Shown one piece after another: positions 13,219-24,500 of a DNA stretch of 64,000 bases. The translations under genes and the position numbers were made by a program. Source of the stretch: Suillus spraguei. Taxonomy: Eukaryota; Basidiomycota; Agaricomycetes; Boletales; Suillaceae. The notes beneath the pieces were generated by a model. The model searched no databases and had not been told where the DNA came from. It worked only from the letters and a program-made list of their open reading frames with translations. Each line of letters begins with the position of its first letter. Within the stretch, counting starts at the first letter, position 1. The DNA is taken from positions 1 to 64,000 of the forward strand of contig JABCPU010000063.1 in NCBI GenBank assembly GCA_016800925.1, in the 5' to 3' direction.

Positions 13219-16200
13219 TCACTTGTCAACATTCATCTTGCTTGACCCCTCAACCCTGTCCTCCTCCACTTGCATGAGATCTTCCTTTATCTTGACCTCT
13301 TCAGGGTCTCCTTGTGGACCTGCCTCCATCTTGAAACCAACACCAAAGCATGCTTGTGCTTTAACAATGATTTCCTCATCGGTTGGATGAGTTTTGCGAC
13401 CTTTCATCCACCTGCAGAATGCTTCGCGAGTTTGTCTTTCTCCTTTTGAGCATGCCACTGCTGCTGCCTTGATGACAGGTGGGAGCTCATCTGTCATGCT
13501 GGGCTCAATTGCTCTGACACTGTGCAGTGCCCGACCAAGTCTAGCCCACCGGGTAGGAGTTCGTGCATATGTATTATCTGTCCCTAATCATTGCTTGCAT
13601 TAGAGAGATGCATTGTGCATAAGATGAAGTGAGACACATACGGAGTTCAGAGAGTGTCTGAGACAGCTCTTGATCACTGATGCGGGGCTTCTTGCGGGCA
13701 CCAGCACCTTGAGATTGAAGTAGTGCATCAACGGGTGTGCGCTTTCTTGATTGAATTCCTGAAGACGGTGATGTGGTTAGATCTGAATCACTATCAAGAT
13801 CTGCACACAAGTTTAGTGTCAGTGAGTCCAGTATGACACAATGTCACTCACCTATGGCATTGTGAGTGTCCCTGATCAATTGTTCCTGGCTTGGTGTAGG
13901 TGTCCTTTTCTTTGACCTTGCAGCCTCAAGTGTTTTTGCAGCAGAGCGATCCTGTTCATCATCTGAGTTGAGGACAAGGACCTTGCCCTGGCCAACATTG
14001 ACTTTGACATCTGCTTCAGGATCATCAAGGAGTTCCTGCATTTCCACATTGTCCAAATGATGAGGATCATTTGATGCAAAGGCCTTGGCAAGAGCTTTAG
14101 AAACCGATGTCTCTTCGGTATTCTCAGCATCAGGATGATCGATACCATCTGCATCTTCTCCATGTGAGTCTTTCATTATGGAATCCTCAATGCCTGGTGG
14201 ATTCAAGTTTGCGTCACCTGAGTTGTCCGTCCCATTGTCATCATCTTCTTCATCCTGATCCCACTCTGGACTAGTGGATGATCTGCCTTTCTTCCTCACC
14301 TCATGATCCACTGCCAACTGTTTATCAAGAGATTCATCATCGCTTGTTTCAGATGCTGCATCATGTTTAGCATACGCGTATGCTGATACAAGATTATGCA
14401 ACTCACAAGAGTCCTCAGCAGCCTTGAGAATATTTCTGACTGTGAAGATATTAGCATACATGTATGCTAATTTAGATATTGGCAGATTACTCACTGTATG
14501 AGCTAAGTGGAGGACCACTGTCATCAGATTCCTCAGAGGATTCGGACCCCTTGGAATATTTGACATTTTCATGATCAGAAAAGTCAGCCTCCTCTCTCTG
14601 CTCTCCTTCTTCAGCCATATCTTCATCATGTTCCTCCTCATGAGCATGGTCCATGGCCATAGGCTCACCAAACCCAAATGTCTCCTCATTCTCAAAAGAA
14701 GTCTCAGAAGCCACCTGTCTGCCTTTACCTTTGTCTTTGGTGGCTGCAAAGATAGTTTGGTATGTATGTATGCTGAAATGAGAAAGAAGATAGACGCACT
14801 CAGACGTGGCTCTTCACTTGTATCCATCTCATGAAGATGTTCTTCTCCCTCAGCATCTGTACAGTGGTCAGCATACACATGCTGGAATATGAGACATGAA
14901 TATACCTTCAGCAACAGAGGCCTCCATGTCGCTCGGTTCATCCTCGGACTCTATGATAGGTTTGCTCTTTGCCTTCAGTTTTGTTGGACGGCCGTGCTTT
15001 TTTGCTCTCTTCTCACTTCTCCTCTGAAGCATGTTGTTGTGTGCAACAGCTTTGTTGATTTTCGACAGTCTCTCCTCTGCAAGATATGCTGTATACAGGC
15101 GGGTATCGGTGGAGTGAAATGATATCGGTTTTTTCTTCAGTGCTAGGTCTGACTGTGGTGAAAAGTGCCGATCAAGTTCTTCCACTGTTGCAACCTTTAG
15201 TCTGTCCATGTTGAATCCGAAGCCCAAGTCTTGTACTAGTTCTGTTCTGTCTTCTCGAGACAGCTTGGCTGTTAGGTCTGCCTTGGGGTCATTCACACGG
15301 AGAGCCTGTTTTCTGCCTGTACCTCCGACCTCCTGTTCATTTCTGCAGTTTAGCATATGCGTATGCTAGTGAGCAAAGAGGCACTTGCCTCGATCAATTC
15401 AACAAGAGCATTTTTGACCCCAGGCTCTATCTTGAGGACTCCATTGATCTTTATGCCACCAAGGCCCTCGGATATTGCCAGCTTCACAATCTTGGTGAGG
15501 ATGTCTTTGTTTGTCTTTGCCAAGTCTGGGGCAGCAAGAGCTCTTGCTGAAGAACTTGCAAAGGTCTCTGCATCATTGATGACTGGCAAGATAGATATCA
15601 AATCGACGATATCTGGAGTCACAGGCATGGTGACAATGCGATCCCAAAATGGAAACACTTCCAACTCTGGATGGCCATTTTCATGTGCGATAGCAACCAA
15701 GTCAGAAGCGATAGCCTCTCGAATGCTCCAGACTGTTGGTGTTGCAAGCATTTGTATGCGTCTCTTCTGCAGGTTTGCCTGATAGATGCAGTGGATGATG
15801 AATGCATTTGATACAGACTTTGTAGGATCACTTTGAATCCATCTGAAGCTCGTCTGCCTGAGGATGCGCCACAAAGATTCAAATGCTTTTTGGAGCTTGG
15901 GTGTGGCATCGAAATTGAATTCGTCTTGGAGGAGCTTGCTGGGACGGGGAAGGACAAGAGCACCTTTCGATGCATTCTTGGTCAAACTGATTTCATTTCC
16001 GTACTTGCGGATAAACTTCTTCAGTTGTGCAAGAACATCTTTGGTGAGGAGGTCTTTGATGTCGGCCAAGATTTTCTTGATTGTTTCGGGACTTGGCATA
16101 TACTTCTCCATGGCCGCCTTTAGCTGCGGTAACTGTGCTCCACGCATCATGTGAAGGCTTGTGACAAGCTGTTGGGTCATAAATCAGCACTGTCATCATC

Positions 16201-19200
16201 TCATATATAAACTGTGACAAACCATTCCAAACGCTTGCTCTCTGGCAAACTCATTGCTTATTCCCATCCGAACCTTGAAATAATGTCCAATGGCTCCACC
16301 AGCACAGTGCCAAGCCTTGTTAGGGCCACGGAGGTTTCCTCCAGTTACGGCAAACACACAAAGAGGTTCGATCCATAGAAATATCTGATTGAGATTAGCA
16401 TACGCGTATGCTAGTGTGATGTTTGCTGCACTTACTTCTGCTACACTCTCACCAAAGAATGCAACCTCCTTGATCTTTGGTTCACCACGTGGAACCTTCA
16501 TGTATCTGGACACTCTTTTTGCATTCCAGTTTAGCATGACAGCACCAATAACAGAGGTGCTGAGAAAGGGTTCAGGGGTTTGAACATCAAGAGTTGCGAT
16601 TGAATATGAAGGCTTAAAGCCCAATCTGCACCATGTCATTTTGACAATGACATTACGAATCGTCGCACGCTCGCGCTCGCCACCATCTGAGGTTTTGTTG
16701 CAATAAGGGAGCATGTCATACTCAATCACCTTGTTCGCATCATCGCTGATCGCCCTGTGATATTTGATGAATCCTTGCTGATATCGTTCCATTTCTGATA
16801 TGTCTGAGGACCCATAAAGATGCATGTGAGCAGACAGGTGTTCGGAGAATGCTTCATCCATCTTCTCCATGATGGGCCCATCAAGCAACCCCAGCAGTGG
16901 AGCATTCTTCGCTTCCAGGATCGGATCCTGAAATTCATCAGTGAGCTTCTTCATGACATGCTTGAGCTCCTTTGCATGATTTGGATGTGCAAGATCGCAA
17001 TTTTTCGAATGATATTTGCGCCATGCTTCCTGCATGGTGGGAAGAATGACTGGAGAGACCAAGAACTCCAAGAGGGCCAGCATTGGTCTGAATGTTGTTA
17101 CATAAAACTGACTCTTCAGTTAGCATACGCGTATGCTAATTTCAGTTCATGCACTCACCCAGGTCAGGTTGGGCGCCCAATTAGAGTACATCAATGAAAT
17201 GTTGATCAAAGCTGAATTCTCAAATGCTGGGTGCGCATAAAGGTCCTGTAAAAAGTTGAACAGATGATAATCGCTGACTGCCCATGCTGTGCGTGAGCTG
17301 CTGCTGTCTTTGGATTCGATCCACTGTTTCAACGCATCTTTGACGAGCTGTGATGATTTTTCAGATGTGCCTCCACGTCCAAGGCGAAGCACATTCTTTA
17401 GCTTATCGGTGTCTGTGTCGTCCTTTGCTGGCAGAGACAGATTTGTTGTAAGCTCATGCAAGAGCAGAGCTGAGTTTGACGCTGCCTCCAGAGCATCTGT
17501 GACACTAGTATTTAGCATACGCGTATGTTAATGTGGTGACTTTCCTACCAATGTCAAAAAATCTGGCAAGCCACACAGCCTTTTCCTCCAGAATCACTCT
17601 ATTCTTTTTCTTGATTTCTATTGCGCCATTCTTGTCACGGGGGTTCTTCCAATTCACTATCTCCTTCATTGCCTCCATATAGTCATAAAATTCCTGTTCA
17701 CACAGCTCTCCAATATACGTCCACCTATGGTTGCCATTGAACAGCACCATCTGAGCACCTTGGGATCTTGCATCCTCTGTCCATTTGATAAAGTTGTTGT
17801 ATGGCCCTGCCCTCAGCGATGATAGGCTTTCTTTGATGGCGTAATTCTTCTTGATGCCAATGAACATGGCATTCTCAGGGAAGCGGTTTAGCAACGCAGT
17901 TGAGTTGTGACTGTGTCGAATCCTGCTGATGACTTGCTTGTTAATGGGTCGGCAGTTGTAACGCTGCCGAACCATGTTTGGCCCTAGGCCAAAATCGTTA
18001 GGGGTGTCTCCAACGTGGAGCAGCGCATAACCCAGTTCCGCTTTTCGCAAATCAGCGAGGATTTGTGTGGTATGAAGATGACGCTGGTTCTCATCCTCTT
18101 CCTCCTGGCATCTGGTTAGCATACGCGTATGCTAAATGAAATGTCATTTGTTCACCTCTTCCAATTGAATTACATCATCAAGCTGAAAGATGTCATTAGC
18201 TGGCTGTTGTGTGAATACCGCAGTGTTACTGACATTAGAGTCCATTGGTGATTCATTTCTTGTTGGCAACTCGCCCTGGAACAAGAATGATTTATTTCAA
18301 CAATGGAATTGATGCATGTGCATGATACTAACCTCAGACATGTCGTTCTCCTCATCTTCATCAGATTCTTGCTCATTCACTACTGTCTTTGTTTTTGTGA
18401 ACTGCACATGTGGTTCAGAACAATACAAGTCATTCAGTATGCTGGACATCGCTCACTTTCATGTTTGATAACACTTTCTTTGTTGATGCCTTGCTTGCAG
18501 TCCCTGTCACCTAAAGCACAGATATTGTTAGTCACTGCTTAAACATGATTTAGCATACATGTATGCTAAACTTACCTTGCTTGCAGTCCCTGTCACCTAA
18601 AGCACAGATATTGTTAGTCACTGCTCAAACATGATTTAGCATACATGTACGCTAAACTTACCTTGCTTGCAGTCCCTGTCACCTAAAGCACAGATATTGT
18701 TAGTCACTGCTCAAACATGATTTAGCATACATGTACGCTAAACTTACCTTGCTTGCAGTCCCTGCCATCTAAAGCACAAATATTGTTAGTCACTGCTCAA
18801 ACATGATTTAGCATACATGTACGCTAAACTTACCTTGCTTGCAGTCCCTGCCACCTAAAGCATAGATATTGTTAGTCACTGCTCAAATATGATTTAACAT
18901 ACATGTACGCTAAACTTACCTTACTTGCAGTCCCTGCCATCTAAAGCACAAATATTGTTAGTCACTGCTCAAACATGATTTAGCATACATGTACGCTAAA
19001 CTTACCTTGCTTGCAGTCCCTGCCACCTAAAAGCATAGATATTGTTAGTCACTGCTCAAACATGATTTAACATACATGTACGCTAAACTTACCTTACTTG
19101 CAGTCCCTGCCACCTAAAGCACAGATATTGTTAGTCACTGCTCAAACATGATTTAGCATACATGTACGCTAAACTTACCTTGCTTGCAGTGTCTGCCACC

Positions 19201-19615
19201 TAAAGCACATATATTGTTAGTCACTGCTCAAACATGATTTAGCATACATGTATGCTAAACTTACCTTGCTTGCAGTGTCTGCCACCTAAAGCACATATAT
19301 TGTTAGTCACTGCTCAAACATGATTTAGCATACATGTATGCTAAACTTACCTTGCTTGGGGTGCCTGCCACCTAAAGTGCAGAGAATTGTTGGTTAATCT
19401 CAAACATAATTTAGCATACATGTATGCTAAACTTGCCTTTGCTTTAGACTTTGAAAATTTCAAACAAATGATTATTTAATTGTATTTAAATATTAATTTC
19501 TTACTATATTTGTTGTTGTTTGGTTGATTGGGGACATTCTGATATTTGTGCTACTTGGAGATGATGGTGGTTCAAGAGAAAGAGAGGTCTGACTCAAAAT
19601 GGAATTTGTTTGCAT
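13219..19615 (-). CDS. Large ParB-like (GNHR motif) protein, 27 exons, 1623 aa model
   Basis: Exons (minus): 19615-19505, 19448-19437, ten microexons 19371-18576, 18510-18457, 18401-18333, 18275-18156, 18104-17549, 17496-17159, 17107-16436, 16384-16223, 16168-15389, 15332-14906, 14856-14800, 14743-14495, 14439-14407, 14355-13852, 13800-13642, 13577-13219. They total 4872 nt with no frame break. Residues about 193-340 resemble a ParB/sulfiredoxin-type domain: NDFG, then an FNGNHRW motif near 315-320. The rest is helical, with acidic and lysine-rich tails (about 1170-1500) suggesting a nuclear protein. Residues 38-130 are a low-complexity linker encoded by microexons. A paralogue with GQHR at the same place lies at 44812-49057. 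Eight single introns carry the palindrome, exactly or in degenerate form, as do the microexon introns. The start ATG at 19615 is the first in the open 5' exon, but an upstream exon is possible. Molecular function is unknown. Confidence 0.75.
14356..14406 (-). other. Palindromic intron, 51 nt
   Basis: Donor GTGAGT, then AGCATACGCGTATGCTAA, then acceptor ATGCAG. Phase 1. It is a multiple of three without an in-frame stop, so retention would insert 17 residues including the palindrome-coded SAYAYAK. Confidence 0.8.
14440..14494 (-). other. Palindromic intron, 55 nt
   Basis: GTGAGT donor, palindrome TTAGCATACATGTATGCTAA ending in the branch-like TGCTAAT, then ATCTTCACAG. Phase 1. Confidence 0.8.
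14857..14905 (-). other. Degenerate palindromic intron, 49 nt
   Basis: GTATAT donor, decayed palindrome AGCATGTGTATGCTGAC giving a TGCTGAC branch site, acceptor TGTACAG. Phase 1. Confidence 0.75.
15333..15388 (-). other. Palindromic GC-AG intron, 56 nt
   Basis: Donor GCAAGT, not GT; palindrome ACTAGCATACGCATATGCTAA; acceptor GAACAG chosen because it alone keeps phase 0 (a closer CTGCAG shifts frame). Confidence 0.65.
16385..16435 (-). other. Palindromic intron, 51 nt, retention-compatible
   Basis: GTAAGT donor, CTAGCATACGCGTATGCTAAT, then CTCAATCAG. Phase 0, multiple of three and stop-free, so it can be read through as 17 residues including LAYAYAN. Confidence 0.8.
17108..17158 (-). other. 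Palindromic intron, 51 nt
   Basis: GTGAGT donor, perfect palindrome TTAGCATACGCGTATGCTAA followed by C to give the consensus branch site TGCTAAC, then an 11-nt tail ending CAG. Phase 0. Confidence 0.85.
17497..17548 (-). other. Palindromic intron, 52 nt
   Basis: GTAGGA donor, TTAACATACGCGTATGCTAA, acceptor TCACAG. Phase 1. Confidence 0.8.
18105..18155 (-). other. Palindromic intron, 51 nt
   Basis: GTGAAC donor, perfect palindrome TTAGCATACGCGTATGCTAA followed by C, acceptor TGCCAG. Phase 0. Confidence 0.8.
18457..19448 (-). repeat. Microexon/palindromic-intron array: 21-nt exons, 86-bp unit
   Basis: Each 86-87 bp unit is one 21-nt exon plus one 65-nt intron. Exons (low to high): 18576-18596, 18662-18682, 18748-18768, 18834-18854, 18920-18940, 19006-19026, 19093-19113, 19179-19199, 19265-19285, 19351-19371. 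They encode VTGTASK, MAGTASK, VAGTASK, VADTASK or VAGTPSK. Every intron starts GTAAGT directly abutting the palindrome TTTAGCATACATGTATGCTAA, has a CTAAC branch site in its second half and ends CTTTAG. The exception is the 5'-most intron (19372-19436), which has GCAAGT and ends ACTTTAG. The array is capped on the 3' side by exon 18457-18510 (VTGTASK plus a Lys-rich tail) and on the 5' side by a 12-nt exon, 19437-19448 (SKAK). All introns are phase 0, so any subset of microexons keeps the frame. Confidence 0.85.
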
Positions 19616-19888
19616 ATATGCTTTAGGAACACATAAAACATGAACAAACAAATACTTATATGGAAATTACTGCATTTGGTGATCACATGACTACCACCTC
19701 TATTGCTGCTTGGACAGTTTCTGGCATGGTATGATTCTTTGCTAGCATATATGTATGGTGAATAAAGCTCGAGTGTGTCTGTAACTTGCCTGCACAGCTA
19801 TTTGATGACATTGTGAGATGTCTAATAGCAGGTGGTGGATGTACACTATTTGTCACATTGATGGCGGGTGGTCACTGGACCTTTGCCA
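19616..19888. other. Intergenic 5' flank of the ParB-like gene
   Basis: AT-rich sequence upstream of the likely start at 19615. It contains an isolated degenerate palindrome near 19743-19760. It probably includes the promoter, but I see no clear TATA motif. Confidence 0.4.
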
Positions 19889-21430
19889 TCTCATCCATTT
19901 ACCATACGCGTATGGTAAATTCGGCTCGAGTGTGTCTGTAATGTGCCCGCACAGCTATTTGATGACATTGTGAGACTTCTAATGGCCAGCAGTGGATGTC
20001 CACTGTTTGTCACATTGATGGCGGGTGGTCACTGAACATTTGCCATCTCATCCGTTTAACATACGCGTATGGTAAATTTGGCTCGAGTGTGTCTGTAACT
20101 TGCCCGCACAGCTGTTTTATGACATGTGAGACTTCTAATGGCCAGCAGTGGATGTCCACTGTTTGTCACATTGATGGCGGGTGGTCACTGAACATTTGCC
20201 ATCTCATCCGTTTAACATACGCGTATGGTAAATTTGGCTCGAGTGTGTCTGTAATGTGCCCGCACAGCTGTTTTATGACATTGTGAGACTTCTAATGGCC
20301 AGTGGTGGATGTCCACTGTTTGTCACATTGATGGCGGGTGGTCACTGAACATTTGCCATCTCATCCGTTTACCATACGCGTATGGTAAATTAGGCTCGAG
20401 TGTGTCTGTAATGTGCCCGCACAGCTATTTGATGACATTGTGAGACTTCTCATGGCCAGCGGTGGATGTCCACTGTTTGTCACATTGATGGCGGGTGGTC
20501 ACTGAACATTTGCCATCTCATCCGTTTAACATACGCGTATGGTAAATTTGGCTCGAGTGTGTCTGTAACTTGCCCGCACAGCTGTTTTATGACATTGTGA
20601 GACTTCTAATGGCCAGCAGTGGATGTCCACTGTTTGTCACATTGATGGCGGGTGGTCACTGAACATTTGCCATCTCATCCGTTTACCATACGCGTATGGT
20701 AAATTAGGCTCGAGTGTGTCTGTAATGTGCCCGCACAGCTATTTGATGACATTGTGAGACTTCTCATGGCCAGCGGTGGATGTCCACTGTTTGTCACATT
20801 GATGGCGGGTGGTCACTGAACATTTGCCATCTCATCCGTTTAACATACACGTATGGTAAATTTGGCTCGAGTGTGTCTGTAACTTGCCCGCACAGCTGTT
20901 TTATGACATTGTGAGACTTCTAATGGCCAGCAGTGGATGTCCACTGTTTGTCACATTGATGGCGGGTGGTCACTGAACATTTGCCATCTCATCCGTTTAC
21001 CATACGCGTATGGTAAATTAGGCTCAAGTATGTCTGTAACTTGCCCGCACAGCTGTTTTATGACATTGTGAGACTTCTAATGGCCAGTGGTGGATGTCCA
21101 CTGTTTGTCACATTGATGGCAGGTGGTCACTGGACCTTTGCCATCTCATCCGCTTACCATACGCGTATGGTAAATTTGGCTCGAGTGTGTCTGTAATGTG
21201 CCCGCACAGCTATTTGATGACATTGTGAGACTTCTGATGGCCAGTGGTGGATGTCCACTGTTTGTCTCATTGATGGCGGGTGGTCACTGAACATTTGCCA
21301 TCTCATCCATTTACCATACATGTATGGTAAATTAGGCTCAAGTGTGTCTGTAACTTGCCCTCACAGCTATTTTATGACATGGTGAGACTTCTGACAGCTG
21401 ATTTTGAATGTCCACTGTTTGTCGCATTGA
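19889..21430. repeat. Intergenic 157-bp palindrome array, about 10 units
   Basis: Ten units of 156-157 bp, each centred on a variant palindrome TTTACCATACGCGTATGGTAAA or TTTAACATACGCGTATGGTAAA (about 19901, 20058, 20214, 20371, 20528, 20685, 20842, 20999, 21155, 21312). The flanks (CTCGAGTGTGTCTGTAA; GTGGATGTCCACTGTTTGTC) share nothing with the flanks in the other arrays. GTGGATGTCCAC is itself a short inverted repeat. The array lies between the helicase stop (21586) and the 5' end of the ParB-like gene. I could not find microexons in it. Confidence 0.85.
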
Positions 21431-21585
21431 TGGTGGGTGGTCACTTGACCTTTGCTGTCTTGCTCACAGTTATTTTTAATGCTTACTCTCTCAGTCATGC
21501 CTCACGAGTCACTTTCTTCTAAGGTTTCATTCCTCCTGACTATGGCTGTAAATTTGAGCATCATACTTCTATGTATGTGGTTGTT

Positions 21586-24500
21586 CTATGCCTGTTTTTT
21601 GTGTACTTCTACATACCACAGCAGTAGATCCATCCCTTTGCTGTGGTGTCCTGATGCTGGTGTCTTCATCAGCCATGTTGTCAATGCTTCCAAGGTCCTC
21701 CACTTGACTCCAAAGTACTTTTCTGCTGGCTCCCGTAGGTCTTCATACAGAAATATCACCATAGCCAGTGGTAATACAATGTCTGGCCAGTCACATAGCT
21801 TGTCATCTTTCTCTCCCTTTTTGAAAGGCACATGCAGCTCATCACTGCATGTCGGCACATGGCATTTATAGCAAATGCCCTTGTGGTTGTCATACCTGAC
21901 AGTCTTCTTCCAAGTAAAATACTTTCCCAGAGAGGGGTTCATGTTTGTCCAAGCTGGACAGTTTACCAGCTTGTGAAATTTGTCTCCATTGCGGTGGGTT
22001 GCATTGCATAGGGTGCATCCTTTGTCCTTCAGCATGTTCAGTGCCTTTCTCATCCTATCGACCCGATTCATCTCTTCTGCCTGCTTTATTTTTTTTTGTT
22101 TTTTGGAATTTGCAGCCGCCCCTGCAAAAGAGTCCATGGCACCAGCTATATCATCGAATGCTCTTTTATTGACTGAGCTGCTTCGTTTGTGACAAGGAGA
22201 AACTGTGGTTGGCATATGTGTATGCTGTTGCGGAGGGGATGAATCGATCAAGAATATGCGTTCATATTGCAAGAAATTTGGGTGTATGCGTGGTTTTATG
22301 GTTTCCTTTTCTTGATTGTGCTTCCTGGCTTCTTGCTTGCAAACGCAGCATAGCTGGTTTCTATCATTGGCTCGACAATTAATTCCCTCTCCATCTATGT
22401 AAAGTGTGGATCCATAACGAAGGCAGCGCTTCAGACCATGTGTGTAGACATGGTCGTGAGCATACCATTGGCCTTTGTGATCTAGCTCAGATCGTTCAAT
22501 GATGATTTTTGGAGCTGAAGTCGATGGAAGGATGTAGCATCTAGCTGGGCATCCATCTCTTCCTCCTCGACCTTGAGCTTGAATTAGCTCAGACATCTCC
22601 AATGGTGTCTTCATGTGGATAACCAGTCGCACATGAGGATAATCATTGCCTGTGCTGAATGCACTGGTGCATATCATCACAGGGCTCTTGCCGGACCGCC
22701 AGTCCTGGTAATATTGCACTCTGGATGCATCGCTCATGTGCTTTGATCCATTGTAGAATGGCCACTCCGTCTGCTAGTAATCAGCATGCATGTGCGATGG
22801 CTCATTTGTTGCTTACCTTTTCAGACAGACTCACGCCATCCTCCAAATATGTTACAAAAACCAACCCTCTGTCCTTCTCTTCCCATTTGAAGCGCTCCTG
22901 CTGTACAATTTGAATTGTCTCGGTCTCCAAAGTGTGCGACTGAGCTGGTGATTTCATGATGTACTGCAGCTCTGGACGGTTGCTGGACTCTCTTATTTCG
23001 ATAGTCGAAGACAACAGTCCAAACATTGATTTGAGGGCTGGAATGCTGGAATCAGGTAGTGTGGCAGTCAGCACTACCAGCTGGGTGGCGAACTGTCTCA
23101 GCTCATGCAAATCTTGCAGAGATACTCTAAAGTCTTCCGCAAGCAGAGCGATGTGACCTTCATCAAATACTATCCGGCTGACTGGTAGAATCTGATTGAG
23201 CTCAGCTAGGTATTGTCTCCATGTCTTGAATCTAGCCTGGTCTGCAGATACCAGAATCAGGTTGATGCTGGTGGACAAGGGATGGTGTTGATCATAGACT
23301 TGGAAAGGAACTTTCATCGCCTCAAGCTTTCTCTTCCAGTCCGTCATCAGAGATTTCAGAGGGAGTACTACCACCACTGCCTTCTCTGGCTCTATGAGTG
23401 CCGGAAGGATGGCCAGCATCGACTTTCCTCCACCTGTCTTCAGCATGGCAATAATATCAGTGTCTCGCTTGAGTGTGGCAATGACTGCCTCGCTTTGCTT
23501 TGGAGATGACCATTGGGCATGTTTGTTGTTGAGCACTGCTTGAAGTGCAACTAGGCATTTGCGACTCATGTCAGCATCACTGCTTTTGAGGGCCAGCTGG
23601 TTGAGTGGTGCAGCTGGTGGTGCATCATCGTCGTCTGCTGTCATTTAGCATACGCGTACGCTAATTTCATGTCGCTTACCACTGATGATGTACACTTCTT
23701 TCAATTCCTGGCCAATCGCCTCATCTTCTGTGCACTGGTATTAGCATATGAGTATGCTGAGGTGGCTTGACCTACCACTTGTTGCGTTGAACACATTGGA
23801 CTCATCGCTGGTTGTTGGATAGTCTGTGCAATTTTATTGGCATGTGCATGTTTCAACAGCAATATGCTCACCACTGGAGATTGTTTGCTCATCTGTACTG
23901 CTTATGTCTGACTCTTTGTTGATTGTTCGATGTCCTGTCCAGGTTTGGAGTGCGGCTGATTCATTTAGTTAGCATATGTCTGTACTGAATGTTGGACTGT
24001 TGCTTGCCTTTGGCTTTAGGAGTCTTGTGTGAGTCATCATTTTGTCCTGGACTGCTGATCTCTCCATAAATGTCATCAAAGTCGATGTCATTGGTAGGAA
24101 CTGCTGCAGCTGGTTGCTGTGGACGAGCTGTCTGTACAGCTTCCTTGATGAGCCCTTCTAGCAATGGTGTGAGCATGTCAACCATCCTGGTTGTTAACCG
24201 ATGTTCCATTCCAGCCATCAGCCTTTCCTCTAGCTTGCGTCCAATGTGGTTGGCCATTTCATCCATGTTGATGTCAGTAAGCCTAGGAGCTTCAATAGAG
24301 GGCAGTTCTGCTGCATGACTTTCTGAAGTGCTCTCTTCAAAGTCTGAGCCAAACCTCCCAGACTTTGCGAGCCGTTTGAAGTGGTGGCACCTAGCATCGA
24401 CATATGCTAGTTGCAGGCCACCTGGAACTACATGCATCAGCAGCTGCCATCTGGTACTAGCTCGAAGAAACTCAGGGAGAAGGTGTTGTTTTATTGATAG

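Noticed and set aside
17549..18104. Bacterial contamination suggested by the ParB-like motif
   Set aside because: The domain is embedded in a multi-intron gene linked to a telomere and has a paralogue in the same chromosome arm.
18550..19440. Regular short repeats resembling a CRISPR array
   Set aside because: The repeated part is an exon with splice sites and the spacers are near-identical introns; this is a eukaryotic chromosome end.
19996..20286. Open frame inside the 157-bp array
   Set aside because: It is a translation of two repeat units and does not persist through the other units.
21452..23509. Plus-strand open frames opposite TLH1
   Set aside because: Shadows of the helicase coding strand, which has clear helicase motifs.
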